Of a DNA stretch of 45,247 bases, positions 31,650 to 40,745 are shown in pieces. Each line of letters starts with the position of its first letter. Position 1 is the stretch's first letter. The notes below the pieces were generated by a model, which was not told where the DNA came from, searched no databases, and saw only the letters and a list, made by a program, of their open reading frames with translations. The translations under genes and the position numbers were made by a program. Location of the stretch: assembly GCA_028714235.1 (NCBI GenBank), contig JAQTMQ010000005.1, positions 1 through 45,247 of the forward strand, written 5' to 3'. Origin of the DNA: Candidatus Iainarchaeum sp. (lineage in GTDB: Archaea; Micrarchaeota; Micrarchaeia; Burarchaeales; Fermentimicrarchaeaceae).

Positions 31650-33374
31650 ATGCAGATACTGAGAACAATGCTTATTCTAGTATTCCTTGGCTATCTAGTT
31701 AGCGCCTCGATTAATTTAACTGAAGCTAAACATATTTGTATATCAAATCTCAATGAAATCGAAGTATACAATAACCACCCAATTCAATTCACACACTCTA
31801 GTCCGAGTTATATCCTACAACTTTGCGGCGAGACCTTTTCGAATTGTTCAGCCGAAGGCTCAGCCGAATCTATCGGCGTATTCAAAACAGCTTATGCGTA
31901 CTGCAAAAATATCGGAAAAATGTGGTACACCCATTATGTTAACGAAGGCGACTATCAAAGGGCGATAGACAGCATTGAGCAAATTTCAGAAGATGTGAGG
32001 CATTTCGGTGGACTTATTTGGGTAAACGACACCGAAAATTTTACACCATATTACTGGACTGCGATTGACGATGAAATCGCAACATTACGGTCTAATGCTA
32101 GGGATGAAGCATACTCCTGCGTGTATCTGGAGCACGCAACCAACCTATCCGCCCGAAAATTAGCCGGATTCGGATCTCCTGCATTAACAAATAATTGCTT
32201 GTGCGACGTTGCTCTCGAAAATGTAAACGACACTATGAGATTAGCGGATATGTGCGTGGCCGCTTGTGAGAATTATACCCCCTCTCCATGCTTTGCACTT
32301 AGGGCACAAGTTGCGGATATGTACGCCTATCGGTTATATAACTACTCGGACCAAAAAAGAATTTTGGGCGAATACTACGAAGACGCATACAATAAATTAG
32401 CGGAACAAAGATCTGATGAAAGTGCGTATTACGCAAACATCTCTGCTGGCAATTATCTCGCTTACGCCGAGTACATCGCTACGATCGCGCAAGGCACTCC
32501 TCCTCTTCAACTGGATTTGACAACATTAATTGATTATTTCCGCGGTCAGGATGCCGCATCAAACAATTGGACCCAAGCAAAAAAATATCTTCAAAAATCT
32601 GCAAGTTTGTTCCAACAGGCAAACGAAAAAACCCGGACCGCAGAAGCACTTACAGATTACATATATGTTTCGCGGGATTTGGTGATATTCCATGCTATAC
32701 GGGATCAACTAATCTTGCTAATTTGCTTCGTTTGCGTCATCATTATCTTATCCAGTTTGGGGGTAGCACATGTTTTTTATCCATCCCGCATCCCGAAAAT
32801 TGGTATACAGACAGGCAAAATTGATTCGGTGTCCAAGACATTATTACTCTTCACGGTAACACTTTGGGTAGGAATGGCATTTTCGAGTTCCTCGATTGAC
32901 AATACATTTATCCAAATAGATGAGGTTGTCATCAACCTGAATAATCTTTCGGATACTGGTTTTTCTGTCCCCGCGTTTATTGAACGAATCGAGATCTTAA
33001 ACAATAATTTGCATGCTTCAATAATCGCTAATCTCTTTGCGATCATTGCGATGTTTTGTATTCTGGGGGCGTATCTAACACTGGCCATCTCAGTAAGAAA
33101 TCGTCAAATACAAGATATGATAGCGACGATAGCTGTCAATATAGGACTTTTTTCAATTCTTATCTCTATGCTATTTTTGACTTGGCGGTATTCCCACGAT
33201 ATCCTATTCTTATTGGCACTCTATGCACTTATCGCTATAGCCGCAGTATTGATTTCGAAAAAAGCCAAGAACGTTACAAATCCAGTAGATATGAATACTA
33301 GCGAGAAAGATCTCCCGTCAATGCCACAGCAGCAAACGAAAAAAGGAAGACGGCGCACTCCAAAAATTCAATGA
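31650..33374 (+). CDS. AT-rich gene: exported multi-helix membrane protein of unknown function
   Basis: A 574-residue protein with a signal peptide (about 1-19), a large extracytoplasmic domain (20-345) rich in Asn, Tyr and Cys with many N-glycosylation sequons and helical, TPR-like spacing (YCKNIGKMWYTHYVNEGDYQRAIDSIEQI), then about five membrane helices (around 350-375, 392-408, 456-480, 488-510, 515-535) and a basic Lys-rich tail. The codons use TTA, ATA and AAT freely, unlike all neighbours, which are strongly GC-rich. Composition changes abruptly at about 31600 and 33440. This indicates recent transfer from a low-GC source. No mobile-element gene, tRNA or flanking repeat is visible. A TTTTATAG element about 40 bases upstream serves as promoter. 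Confidence 0.75.
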   Translation: MQILRTMLILVFLGYLVSASINLTEAKHICISNLNEIEVYNNHPIQFTHSSPSYILQLCGETFSNCSAEGSAESIGVFKTAYAYCKNIGKMWYTHYVNEGDYQRAIDSIEQISEDVRHFGGLIWVNDTENFTPYYWTAIDDEIATLRSNARDEAYSCVYLEHATNLSARKLAGFGSPALTNNCLCDVALENVNDTMRLADMCVAACENYTPSPCFALRAQVADMYAYRLYNYSDQKRILGEYYEDAYNKLAEQRSDESAYYANISAGNYLAYAEYIATIAQGTPPLQLDLTTLIDYFRGQDAASNNWTQAKKYLQKSASLFQQANEKTRTAEALTDYIYVSRDLVIFHAIRDQLILLICFVCVIIILSSLGVAHVFYPSRIPKIGIQTGKIDSVSKTLLLFTVTLWVGMAFSSSSIDNTFIQIDEVVINLNNLSDTGFSVPAFIERIEILNNNLHASIIANLFAIIAMFCILGAYLTLAISVRNRQIQDMIATIAVNIGLFSILISMLFLTWRYSHDILFLLALYALIAIAAVLISKKAKNVTNPVDMNTSEKDLPSMPQQQTKKGRRRTPKIQ

Positions 33375-33440
33375 TGCTCCAGAGGAATATTGAGAAAATC
33401 AATTAGTGTTAAATCCAGAAGATGGCAAAAGAAATTTAAT

Positions 33441-34895
33441 ATGCGCATCCTCGACACGACTCTCCGGGACGGCGAGCAGACTCCCGGGCTTTCCTTCAAC
33501 GCGGACAAGAAGGCCTTGATAGCCGAAAAGCTCGACGAGGTCGGCGTCCAAACAATAGAGGCGGGAAGCGCGTGCGCAAGCGTTGGGGAGAAGGAGGCGA
33601 TAAAGCGGATTTGCGGCCTCGGGCTCAAGGCGGAGATTTCCTCTTTCGCCCGCACCGCGGCAAAAGACGTGCAGGACGCCCTCGACGCGGAAGTGGGGCG
33701 GGTGAGCCTCGTAGTTCCCACGAGCGACCTGCACATGCAGAAGAAGCTGAACATGACCAAAGAGAAGCTTGGCGAGAGGATGGCCGCGTGCATCACGCAG
33801 GCGGTTTCCGCGGGCGCGAAAGTGGAAGTGCTCGCCGAGGACGGGAGCAGGACGCCCGTCCCGCAACTGTCCTGCTTCTTCAATTCCGCGCTGTCCCACG
33901 GCGCGGACAGGGTTTGCGTCTGCGACACGGTCGGCGTCTTCAACCCGGAGAGGACGAAGGCGGTCATGTCCGCGCTGAAGCGCGAAGTGAAGGGAGGGCT
34001 TGCCTTCCACGGGCACAACGATTTGGGCCTTGCCGTCGCGAACTCGCTTGCCGCGTTCGAAGCCGGGGCGGAGGAACTGCATTGCACGGTGAACGGCCTC
34101 GGCGAACGCTGCGGGAACGCCGCGCTCGAGGAGGTGGCGGCGGGGTTGCAGTATTTTTACGGCGAAAAGACGATTGCGCTCGGCAAGGCTTACGAGCTTT
34201 CCAAGCTCGTGGAGGGCTTGAGCGGAATCCGGATTGGCGCGCTCAAGCCGCTTGTGGGCAAGAACTCGTTTTCGCACGAGAGCGGAATCCACGTTGACGG
34301 GATAATGAAGTGCGCGGAAACGTACGAGGGCGTGCAGCCCTCGCTTGTCGGGAGGTCGCGCTCCATTTCCGCGGGAAAGCACAGCGGCAGGAAAGCGGTT
34401 GAAGGCAAGCTTGCCGAGTTCGGCCTGAAGGCCGAGGGCGGGGGGCTGGAGGCCATCCTGCGGAAGGTGAAGGAGATTGGCGACCTCGGGAAGGAGGTTA
34501 CGGACGCGGACCTCTACACGATTGCGATTGACGTGCTCGGGACTGCGAAAGAGGCGAAGATTGCTCTTGAAGAGCTTCTCGCGGTCACGGGAAACAAGAC
34601 CACGCCGACCGCAAGCGTGAGGATGAAGGTGAACGGCGCGAGCGTCATAACCGCGGGGACCGGGGACGGGCCGGTTGACGCGGCGGTGAACGCGATTGAG
34701 CGCGCGCTCGGCGGGACGGGAATAAAGCTCATCGAATACGAGGTGGACGCAATCAGCGGGGGCGCGGACGCCCTCGTCAACGTGAAGGTGAGGATGCAGA
34801 AGAATGACCGCGTCGTCAGCGCGTCGGCGGCGGGAACCGACATCGTGCTGTCCAGCGTGGAAGCCATGCTGAAAGGGATAAACCTGCTGCTTTGA
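33441..34895 (+). CDS. 2-isopropylmalate / citramalate / homocitrate synthase family enzyme
   Basis: A 484-residue enzyme of the LeuA-like DRE-TIM family. The active-site opening is MRILDTTLRDGEQTPG, the metal motif is FHGHNDLGLAVANSLAAFEAGA, and NGLGERCGNAALEEV and HESGIHVDG follow. The C-terminal LeuA regulatory dimer domain (about 355-484, with TPTASVRMKVNG and DALVNVKVRM) is present, so the enzyme is probably feedback-controlled. It condenses acetyl-CoA with a 2-oxo acid; sequence alone does not separate LeuA, CimA and AksA. No partner dehydratase or dehydrogenase genes are nearby. The start at 33441 gives the conserved N terminus. Its promoter lies in the AT-rich border of the foreign segment. 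Confidence 0.88.
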   Translation: MRILDTTLRDGEQTPGLSFNADKKALIAEKLDEVGVQTIEAGSACASVGEKEAIKRICGLGLKAEISSFARTAAKDVQDALDAEVGRVSLVVPTSDLHMQKKLNMTKEKLGERMAACITQAVSAGAKVEVLAEDGSRTPVPQLSCFFNSALSHGADRVCVCDTVGVFNPERTKAVMSALKREVKGGLAFHGHNDLGLAVANSLAAFEAGAEELHCTVNGLGERCGNAALEEVAAGLQYFYGEKTIALGKAYELSKLVEGLSGIRIGALKPLVGKNSFSHESGIHVDGIMKCAETYEGVQPSLVGRSRSISAGKHSGRKAVEGKLAEFGLKAEGGGLEAILRKVKEIGDLGKEVTDADLYTIAIDVLGTAKEAKIALEELLAVTGNKTTPTASVRMKVNGASVITAGTGDGPVDAAVNAIERALGGTGIKLIEYEVDAISGGADALVNVKVRMQKNDRVVSASAAGTDIVLSSVEAMLKGINLLL

Positions 34896-34914
34896 CAGGT
34901 TTGATTAGACCGCA

Positions 34915-34949
34915 TTGACACGTGTTAAGACCATATTAACATTTAAATA
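34915..34949 (+). promoter_or_regulatory. Palindromic operator and TATA box of the heat-shock operon
   Basis: TTGACACGTGTTAA (34915-34928) is a palindrome with one mismatched base pair. TGTTAA (34923-34928) and TTAACA (34936-34941) form a second inverted repeat overlapping it. ATTTAAATAC (34941-34950) follows as the TATA box, about 45 bases before the regulator's ATG. This stacked symmetry directly at the promoter is a strong candidate binding site for the winged-helix protein encoded first in the operon. Confidence 0.6.
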
Positions 34950-34992
34950 CTTGCCGGCGCATAATAAGGGCGGGTGTTTTTGGTTGCTTTTC

Positions 34993-35406
34993 ATGGCTTC
35001 AACGGAGGAGGCCGTCCAGCGCCAGCGCGAGCGGCCTCCCGCGCTCCGGAGGCGCGCCTCCGATGACGGGTTTGCCGAGCTCTGCAGGCTTTGCGGCGCG
35101 CTCTCGCAGCGCGACACGGACGGGACGGTCGTCCGCGTCTTCAGGGTCGTCGTAACGAGGACCGGGGACGGGAGGACGATCGGCTCGAGCGAGCTCGCCC
35201 GCCTCGGGAGAATCAACCGCCTGACCGCGCTCCACCACCTGAACCGGCTCGAAAAATTCGGGCTTGTGGAAAAGGAGGGGATGGGCAGGTTCAGGATGCG
35301 CGACTTTGACGAAATCTTCGACGAGCTCGAGGCGCACGCGCTCGAGTCCCTTAAGCGGGCGAGGGGGATTGCGCGAAGGCTTGGGGAGGAGTACGCACAG
35401 GAGTGA
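34993..35406 (+). CDS. Winged-helix regulator heading the grpE-dnaK-dnaJ operon
   Basis: A 137-residue protein with a winged-helix domain (RTIGSSELARLGRINRLTALHHLNRLEKFGLVEKEGMGRFRMRDFDEIFDEL) and flanking helices, an Arg-rich N terminus and an acidic C-terminal helix. It precedes grpE by six bases, so it is co-transcribed with the chaperones. By position it is probably their heat-shock regulator, comparable to the role of Phr or HSR1 in other archaea, though it is not clearly their homologue. The palindromes at 34915-34941 are its likely target (inference). Confidence 0.8.
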   Translation: MASTEEAVQRQRERPPALRRRASDDGFAELCRLCGALSQRDTDGTVVRVFRVVVTRTGDGRTIGSSELARLGRINRLTALHHLNRLEKFGLVEKEGMGRFRMRDFDEIFDELEAHALESLKRARGIARRLGEEYAQE

Positions 35407-35412
35407 TTTTTT

Positions 35413-35919
35413 ATGCCTGGTGAAGGATGCAGATGCAACGAAGGCGGGGCCGGAGAGGCGCGCGGCGAAAAGGGCGGGGAATGCGTTTCCGCGGAGTCGT
35501 ACAAGCGGCTTGCCGCCGATTTCGAGAATTTCAGGAGGCATTCGGAGAGGCAGCTCGCCCGCGCTCGGGACGACGGGAAATCCGAGGTGATGCTTGCGCT
35601 TCTCCCGGTGCTTGACGGCCTCGACTCGGCTGCGGCGCATTATTCCGGCAACAAGGAAGCCTTCGAGGGGTTCGCGGGGTTGAGGAAGGAGCTTCTTTCG
35701 GCCCTCGGTGCGCAGGGCCTCAAGGAACTCCCCTCATGCGAGGGCGCGAAATTCGACCCGCATTTCCACGAGGCGGTCAAGTCGTCGGGCGAGGCTCCGG
35801 CGGGAATCGTGGCGAAGGAGCTGCGCAGGTGTTACGCTTTCAGGGGGCAGGTGCTCAGGCACGCCCTCGTGATTGTCGGCTCGGCCGAAAGCCGGGAGGA
35901 AGGCGGCGGAAAGAAGTGA
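35413..35919 (+). CDS. grpE: Nucleotide exchange factor GrpE
   Basis: A 168-residue GrpE: helical coiled-coil start ([27 protein letters not shown]), [16 protein letters not shown], then the beta domain with [10 protein letters not shown] and an ending similar to GxVLRxALVIVG. It releases ADP from DnaK. The N-terminal 25 residues are an unusual Gly/Glu/Cys-rich extension ([12 protein letters not shown]) holding three Cys. It sits between the regulator and dnaK, 25 bases before the latter. Confidence 0.93.
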   Translation: MPGEGCRCNEGGAGEARGEKGGECVSAESYKRLAADFENFRRHSERQLARARDDGKSEVMLALLPVLDGLDSAAAHYSGNKEAFEGFAGLRKELLSALGAQGLKELPSCEGAKFDPHFHEAVKSSGEAPAGIVAKELRRCYAFRGQVLRHALVIVGSAESREEGGGKK

Positions 35920-35944
35920 CGCTTTTGGGGGAGAGGTGAAGCGA

Positions 35945-37843
35945 ATGGGAAAAATAATTGGCATAGACTTGGGAACCAGCAATTCCGCGGCTTCGGTGAT
36001 GCAGGGCGGGAGGCCGATAATAATTCCGAGCGCCGAAGGCGCGACAGTGGCGGGGAAGACCGTCCCCTCCGTCGTCGCTTTCACGGCTGACGGGCAGCTG
36101 CTGGTGGGCGAGCCGGCGAGGAGGCAGGCCGCGACGAACCCGGCGGGAACGGTTGTGGCCGCGAAGAGGAAGATGGGGAGCGGGCACGTATACCGGGTTA
36201 ACGGGAGGGAGTACACCCCGCAGCAGATTTCGGCTTACCTGCTGCAAAAAATAAAGAAGGATGCCGAGGCGTTCCTTGGCGAGCCGGTTACGAAGGCGGT
36301 GATTACGGTGCCCGCCTACTTCAACGACAACCAGAGGCAGGCGACGAAGGACGCGGGCACGATTGCCGGCCTTGAGGTCATGCGGCTTGTTCCCGAGCCG
36401 ACGGCAGCGGCGGTCGCGTACGGCCTTGACAAGGCGGGGAAGGACTTGAAGATAGTGGTTTTCGACCTTGGGGGAGGCACGCTTGACGTCACCGTGATGG
36501 AGCTGGGCGGGGGCGTGTTCGAAGTCAAGGCCACCAGCGGGGACACGCAGCTCGGCGGAACGGACATGGACAACGCGCTCGTCCAGCACGTTATCGACGA
36601 GTTCAGGGCGAAGAGCGGGGTTGACCTCGCCGCGGACAGCTCGGCGATGGTTCGGCTCCGCGAGGCGGTTGAAAAAGCCAAGATTGAGCTTTCAACCGTC
36701 ATGGAAACAGAGCTCAACGTCCCCTTCATAGCGGTTGATGCCGCCGGAAAGCCTATACACCTGCAGATGCGGCTCTCGCGCGCAACGCTTGAGCGCGTGG
36801 TCAAGCCCATCGTGGAGCGGTGCCGCTCGCCCTTGTTGAAGGCGCTTGAGGACGCGAAGGCGACTCCCGAGAAGGTGGACAAGATAATCATGGTGGGCGG
36901 CCCCACCCGGATGCCCATCGTGCAGCAGTTCGTTGAAAGCGTGATGGGAAGGAAGATTGAGCGCGGGATTGACCCGATGGAGTGCGTCGCGCTCGGCGCG
37001 GCGGTGCAGGGAGGCGTGCTTTCGGGCGAGGTGAAGGACCTCGTTTTGCTTGACGTGACCCCGCTCTCGCTCGGAATCGAGACGCTTGGCGGGGTTTTCA
37101 CGAAGCTCATCGAGCGGAACACGACGATACCCACGAAAAGGAGCCAAATCTTCACGACCGCGGCGGACAGCCAGCCGGCGGTCGACATCCACGTTTACCA
37201 GGGGGAGAGGCCGCTTGCGCGCGACAACGTGGAGCTCGGGAACTTCCAGCTTTCCGGGATACTTCCCGCGCCCAGGGGCGTCCCGCAAATCGAGGTCGCT
37301 TTCGACATAGACTCGAACGGGATTCTCCAGGTTTCCGCGGTTGACAAGGGAACCGGGAAGAGGCAGGAAATCCGCATAAGCGCGCCCAACAAGCTCTCCA
37401 AGGAGCAGGTGGAGCAGGCGGTGAGGCAGGCGAAAGAGCACGAGGACGAGGACCGCAGGAGGGTAGAGGACGTGAGCCTGCGGAACGAGGCCGACTCGCT
37501 GGTCTGGTCCGCCGAGAAGACGCTCTCCGAGTACAAGGACAAGGTTCCCGAAGCCGCGCGCGAGAGCGTCACGCGCCTAATCGGCGAAGTGAAGGACGCT
37601 CTCCAGAAGAACGACCCCGCCTTGCTCAAGCCCAAAGTCGAGGCGCTGCGGAAAGCCGTCATGGAGATGGGCGAGTCCGTCTACAAGGCGCAGGGGCAGG
37701 GGGCGGGGCCGGGAGGGCAGCAGGCAGGCCAGCAGGGCGCCGGGCCGGGCGAAGGCCCCGGAGGCCCTGAAGCCGGCGGGAACGCGGGCCCGGGCCCGCA
37801 GGGCGGCGATGACGTGATTGACGCGGAGTTCAAGAAGAAGTAG
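35945..37843 (+). CDS. dnaK: Chaperone DnaK (Hsp70)
   Basis: A 632-residue Hsp70 of bacterial type. The ATPase-domain start is [17 protein letters not shown], with later [17 protein letters not shown], the [15 protein letters not shown] motif, the linker [16 protein letters not shown], a substrate-binding domain and a Gly/Pro-rich tail ending [10 protein letters not shown]. It refolds or protects proteins with DnaJ and GrpE, encoded on either side. The start at 35945 follows GAGAGGTGA. The longer frame upstream overlaps grpE and lacks similarity. DnaK is present only in some archaea and is generally regarded as transferred from bacteria. Confidence 0.97.
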   Translation: MGKIIGIDLGTSNSAASVMQGGRPIIIPSAEGATVAGKTVPSVVAFTADGQLLVGEPARRQAATNPAGTVVAAKRKMGSGHVYRVNGREYTPQQISAYLLQKIKKDAEAFLGEPVTKAVITVPAYFNDNQRQATKDAGTIAGLEVMRLVPEPTAAAVAYGLDKAGKDLKIVVFDLGGGTLDVTVMELGGGVFEVKATSGDTQLGGTDMDNALVQHVIDEFRAKSGVDLAADSSAMVRLREAVEKAKIELSTVMETELNVPFIAVDAAGKPIHLQMRLSRATLERVVKPIVERCRSPLLKALEDAKATPEKVDKIIMVGGPTRMPIVQQFVESVMGRKIERGIDPMECVALGAAVQGGVLSGEVKDLVLLDVTPLSLGIETLGGVFTKLIERNTTIPTKRSQIFTTAADSQPAVDIHVYQGERPLARDNVELGNFQLSGILPAPRGVPQIEVAFDIDSNGILQVSAVDKGTGKRQEIRISAPNKLSKEQVEQAVRQAKEHEDEDRRRVEDVSLRNEADSLVWSAEKTLSEYKDKVPEAARESVTRLIGEVKDALQKNDPALLKPKVEALRKAVMEMGESVYKAQGQGAGPGGQQAGQQGAGPGEGPGGPEAGGNAGPGPQGGDDVIDAEFKKK

Positions 37844-37857
37844 GGAGCTGAATCCCG

Positions 37858-39039
37858 ATGGCTTCCCGCGACTATTACGAGGTGCTCGGAGTAGCGAAGG
37901 GAGCGAACGCCGAGGAAATAAAGTCGGCTTACAAGAAGCTTGCCTTCCAGCTCCACCCGGACAGGAACAAGGACTCCGGAGCCGAGGCCAGGTTCAAGGA
38001 GCTCAGCGAAGCGTACGCCGTCCTTTCTGACGACAGGAAGAGGAGGCTGTACGACCAGTACGGGAAGGAAGGCTTCTCGCAGCAGTTCACGCAGGAAGAC
38101 ATCTTCAGGGGCTCGGCGGGAACGTTCAGGCAGACTTTCTCGGACGAGGACATGGAGTCGTTCGGCGACCTCTTCTCATCGTTTTTCGGCGGCGGGTTCG
38201 GTGGCTTCTCGGGCGGGAGGGGGAGGCGCGGGCCTTCGCGCGGAAGCGACCTGCAGGCCCACGTCGAGGTCTCGCTCGAGGAGGCGTTCAGGGGAACCGA
38301 GAGGGAACTGCGCTTCACGCGGCTTTCGGCATGCCCGAAGTGCAAGGGGAGCAAGGCCGAGCCCGGAAGCGAGGTCAGGAAGTGCCCGGACTGCATGGGC
38401 TCTGGGCAGGTTAGGCGCTCGCAGCGCATCGGCTTCTTCCAGTCGATAGTTATGACGCCGTGCAGGAAGTGCGCCGGGACGGGGAAGGTTGTTGAAGCGG
38501 AGTGCAGGGGTTGCCGCGGAGCGGGGGCCGTTGAATCAAACGAGAACATCGCGGTCAAGATTCCCGCGGGAGCCTATGACGGGCTCACGCTTCGCCTGCG
38601 CGGGGAAGGCGAGGCGAGCAGGGAAGGCGGTTCGCCGGGAGACCTTTACGCGGTAATCTCCGTCCTGCCGCACCCGGAGTTCGCGGTTGATGGGCGTGAC
38701 CTGCGCCTTGAGAAAAGGATTTCGTTTTCAACTGCCGCGCTGGGAGGCAGGATTTCCGTGCCGACCATTGACGGCGGGAGCGCGGAAGTCAGGATTCCGG
38801 AGGGCACGCAGACGAACACCAGCTTCAGGCTGCGCGGCCAGGGCATGCCCGAAGTCGGCGGAGGGAGGCGCGGTGACGAAATCGTGCGCGTCCTGGTTGA
38901 AACGCCCCGCAACCTGACCTCGCGTCAGAGGGAACTGCTCGAAGAGCTGGAAGGCGGAAGCGGCCCGGGACTGGAAGCCAAGGAAAAGAAGGGGAAAAGG
39001 CGGACGAAAAAGGAGGGGCTGCTCGGCCTTTTCGGCTGA
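37858..39039 (+). CDS. dnaJ: Chaperone DnaJ (Hsp40)
   Basis: A 393-residue type I J-protein. The J domain has the HPD motif in QLHPDRNKD, a Gly/Phe-rich region follows ([17 protein letters not shown]), the zinc region has four CxxC motifs ([32 protein letters not shown]), and then come the client-binding domains. The first zinc repeat has lost its usual final Gly but keeps both Cys. A short Lys-rich C-terminal extension ends GLLGLFG. It delivers clients to DnaK. It starts 15 bases after dnaK and closes the operon. Confidence 0.96.
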   Translation: MASRDYYEVLGVAKGANAEEIKSAYKKLAFQLHPDRNKDSGAEARFKELSEAYAVLSDDRKRRLYDQYGKEGFSQQFTQEDIFRGSAGTFRQTFSDEDMESFGDLFSSFFGGGFGGFSGGRGRRGPSRGSDLQAHVEVSLEEAFRGTERELRFTRLSACPKCKGSKAEPGSEVRKCPDCMGSGQVRRSQRIGFFQSIVMTPCRKCAGTGKVVEAECRGCRGAGAVESNENIAVKIPAGAYDGLTLRLRGEGEASREGGSPGDLYAVISVLPHPEFAVDGRDLRLEKRISFSTAALGGRISVPTIDGGSAEVRIPEGTQTNTSFRLRGQGMPEVGGGRRGDEIVRVLVETPRNLTSRQRELLEELEGGSGPGLEAKEKKGKRRTKKEGLLGLFG

Positions 39040-39053
39040 GGCTTGAGCGCGCC

Positions 39054-39359
39054 CTAGCGCTTCTGGGTTGCGTCCTCGCGCATGAGGAATTTCACTGCCG
39101 CGAAAACGACGAGCGCTATTATCAGGAAATCGATGAGCGCGCCCGCGAAGTCGCCCACGAGGAATTTGACCGGCCCGACGCCAAGGGCCGCCGCGCGCCA
39201 GTCGCCTCCGGGAATGAGCGCGCCGACCATGGGCATCACGATGTCGGTCACGAGGGCGGTGACGAGCTTTGTTGAGGCCGCGCCGATTATGAATGCGATC
39301 GCGAGCCCGACCACCTGGTATTTCTTGATGAAATCCGCGAATTCATGCACGAATCCCAT
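39054..39359 (-). CDS. mscL: Large-conductance mechanosensitive channel MscL
   Basis: A 101-residue channel subunit. The N-terminal amphipathic helix and first membrane helix read EFADFIKKYQVVGLAIAFIIGAASTKLVTALVTDIVMPMVGAL (the Gly/Ala-rich pore helix), followed by a short loop and the second helix FAGALIDFLIIALVVFAAVKFLM. It opens under membrane tension to release solutes in osmotic downshock. The length is at the short end for the family. GAGGGTGATGCC precedes the ATG. Transcribed away from the RuBisCO gene; its stop lies 15 bases from the convergent end of dnaJ. Confidence 0.92.
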   Translation of the reverse strand: MGFVHEFADFIKKYQVVGLAIAFIIGAASTKLVTALVTDIVMPMVGALIPGGDWRAAALGVGPVKFLVGDFAGALIDFLIIALVVFAAVKFLMREDATQKR

Positions 39360-39389
39360 GGCATCACCCTCTATTACATGAATGGGAGG

Positions 39390-39412
39390 GGTATAAAAAC
39401 AATAATAACCTT
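39390..39412. promoter_or_regulatory. Divergent promoter of mscL and RuBisCO
   Basis: The AT-rich block around GTATAAAAACAATAATAACC offers TATA elements in both directions: TTTTTATAC about 35 bases before the mscL start on the minus strand, and AATAATAACC about 30 bases before the RuBisCO ATG on the plus strand. No dyad symmetry is seen. Confidence 0.5.
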
Positions 39413-39439
39413 TGCGCCAATTGTTGGGAGGGTGGTCGA

Positions 39440-40699
39440 ATGCGCGATGTCTACAAGGGCTACGTTACCGGGGAGAAGCCCAATCCCGACACGCACGTAA
39501 TCGCCTCCTTCCGGTTCCATGCCCGGGACGCGGCGAACGCGGCGCAGGCGATTGCCGCGGAGTCGTCGGTCGGGACGTGGACCGAGCTTTCCACGATGAA
39601 GCCGAGAATCAGGAAGCGCCTCGCGGCGAAAGTGTTCCGCCTCGACGCGAAAAACGGGGCCGCGGAAATCGCGTACCCCCTCGCCCTCTTCGAGCCGGGA
39701 AACGCGCCGCAGCTGCTTTCCGACGTCGCGGGCAACGTTTTCGGGATGCGCGAGCTCGACTCCCTGCGCCTCGAGGATTTGCAGGTGCCCAAGGCGTACG
39801 CGAAATCCTTCAAGGGCCCGGCAGTCGGGCTTGAAGGCGTCCGGAAAATGCTTGGGACCGGGAAAAGCAGGCGGCCGCATTTCGGGACCATTGTGAAGCC
39901 CAAGGTGGGCTTGACGCCGAAGGAGAACGCGGAAGTCGGCTTCGAGTCCTTCGTCGGGGGAATGGACTTCCTGAAGGACGACGAGAACCTTTCCAGCCAG
40001 TCCTTTTCGCCTTTCGAGGAGCGCGTTGTCCGGATGCTTGAGTCCGTTGACCGGGCGGAATCCGAGACGGGCGAGAGGAAGATGTACGCGCCGAACGTCA
40101 CGGCCGAAACCGGGGAAATGGTGAGGCGCGCCGAATTCGTGAAAAGCCAGGGGGGAACCTGCATAATGGTTGACATCGTCACCGCGGGGTTCAGCGGCCT
40201 GCAGAGCGTGAGGAACGCGGGATTGAAGCTGCCCATCCACGCGCACCGGGCGATGTACGCGGCGTTCGCGCGCAACCCGGACCACGGAATCTCGATGATG
40301 GTGCTCGCGCGCCTCGCGAGGATGGTGGGCGTGGACCAGCTCCACACGGGCGCAATCGTCGGGAAGATGGAGGGCTCCAAGCACGAGGTTCTCGGGCTGA
40401 ACGCGTGGCTGCGGGACAAATGGCATTCGTTCAGGCCCGTGTTTCCCGTGGCTTCCGGGGGCATAGACCCGCTGCGGGTTCCCTCGCTTCTCGCAATCGC
40501 GGGAACCGAGCTCGTGATCAACGCGGGCGGCGGAATCCACGGCCATCCGGACGGGACGCGCGCGGGAGCGATGGCGTTCAGGCAGGCGTACGACGCGTGG
40601 CGCATGGGAATCCCGCTCGAGGAGTACGCGAAAGGGCACAAGGAGCTCGCCGCGGCTTTCCGGAAGTGGGGCGGAAGGAGAATCGGGGTCACCGAATGA
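39440..40699 (+). CDS. rbcL: Ribulose-1,5-bisphosphate carboxylase/oxygenase, archaeal form III
   Basis: A 419-residue large subunit with all catalytic elements: Glu41 in AAESSVGTWTE, Lys153 in GTIVKPKVGL, the carbamylated Lys179 with Asp181-Glu182 in GGMDFLKDDENLSSQ, His269 in HAHRAMYAAF, loop-6 Lys309 in VGKMEG, and the phosphate-site SGG and NAGGGIHGHPDG. The length and lack of the plant-type C terminus indicate form III. This form usually fixes CO2 onto RuBP made from nucleotide ribose (AMP pathway) and yields 3-phosphoglycerate; AMP phosphorylase and R15P isomerase are not in the window. GGGTGG precedes the ATG. It is followed 44 bases later by the deoxyhypusine synthase-like gene. Confidence 0.95.
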   Translation: MRDVYKGYVTGEKPNPDTHVIASFRFHARDAANAAQAIAAESSVGTWTELSTMKPRIRKRLAAKVFRLDAKNGAAEIAYPLALFEPGNAPQLLSDVAGNVFGMRELDSLRLEDLQVPKAYAKSFKGPAVGLEGVRKMLGTGKSRRPHFGTIVKPKVGLTPKENAEVGFESFVGGMDFLKDDENLSSQSFSPFEERVVRMLESVDRAESETGERKMYAPNVTAETGEMVRRAEFVKSQGGTCIMVDIVTAGFSGLQSVRNAGLKLPIHAHRAMYAAFARNPDHGISMMVLARLARMVGVDQLHTGAIVGKMEGSKHEVLGLNAWLRDKWHSFRPVFPVASGGIDPLRVPSLLAIAGTELVINAGGGIHGHPDGTRAGAMAFRQAYDAWRMGIPLEEYAKGHKELAAAFRKWGGRRIGVTE

Positions 40700-40724
40700 A
40701 AAAAGCGTGAAAAGTATTATATGA

Positions 40725-40745
40725 ATGGCTGAGTAATTCAGCCAT
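40725..40745 (+). promoter_or_regulatory. Inverted repeat at the start codon of the deoxyhypusine synthase-like gene
   Basis: ATGGCTGA (40725-40732) and TCAGCCAT (40738-40745) are perfect eight-base arms around a five-base centre. The right arm includes AT of the ATG at 40744. A TATA-like TATTATAT (40715-40722) lies just upstream, so the dyad covers the transcription start and could be an operator or a 5' hairpin. Confidence 0.45.

Noticed and set aside
31570-33445. Integrated element or prophage around the AT-rich gene
   Set aside because: No integrase, transposase, terminal repeats or tRNA target is visible at either border; only a composition shift is supported.
40725-40736. Three-codon upstream frame ATG-GCT-GAG-TAA before the deoxyhypusine synthase-like gene
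   Set aside because: It lies between the TATA box and the predicted transcription start, so it is probably not transcribed.
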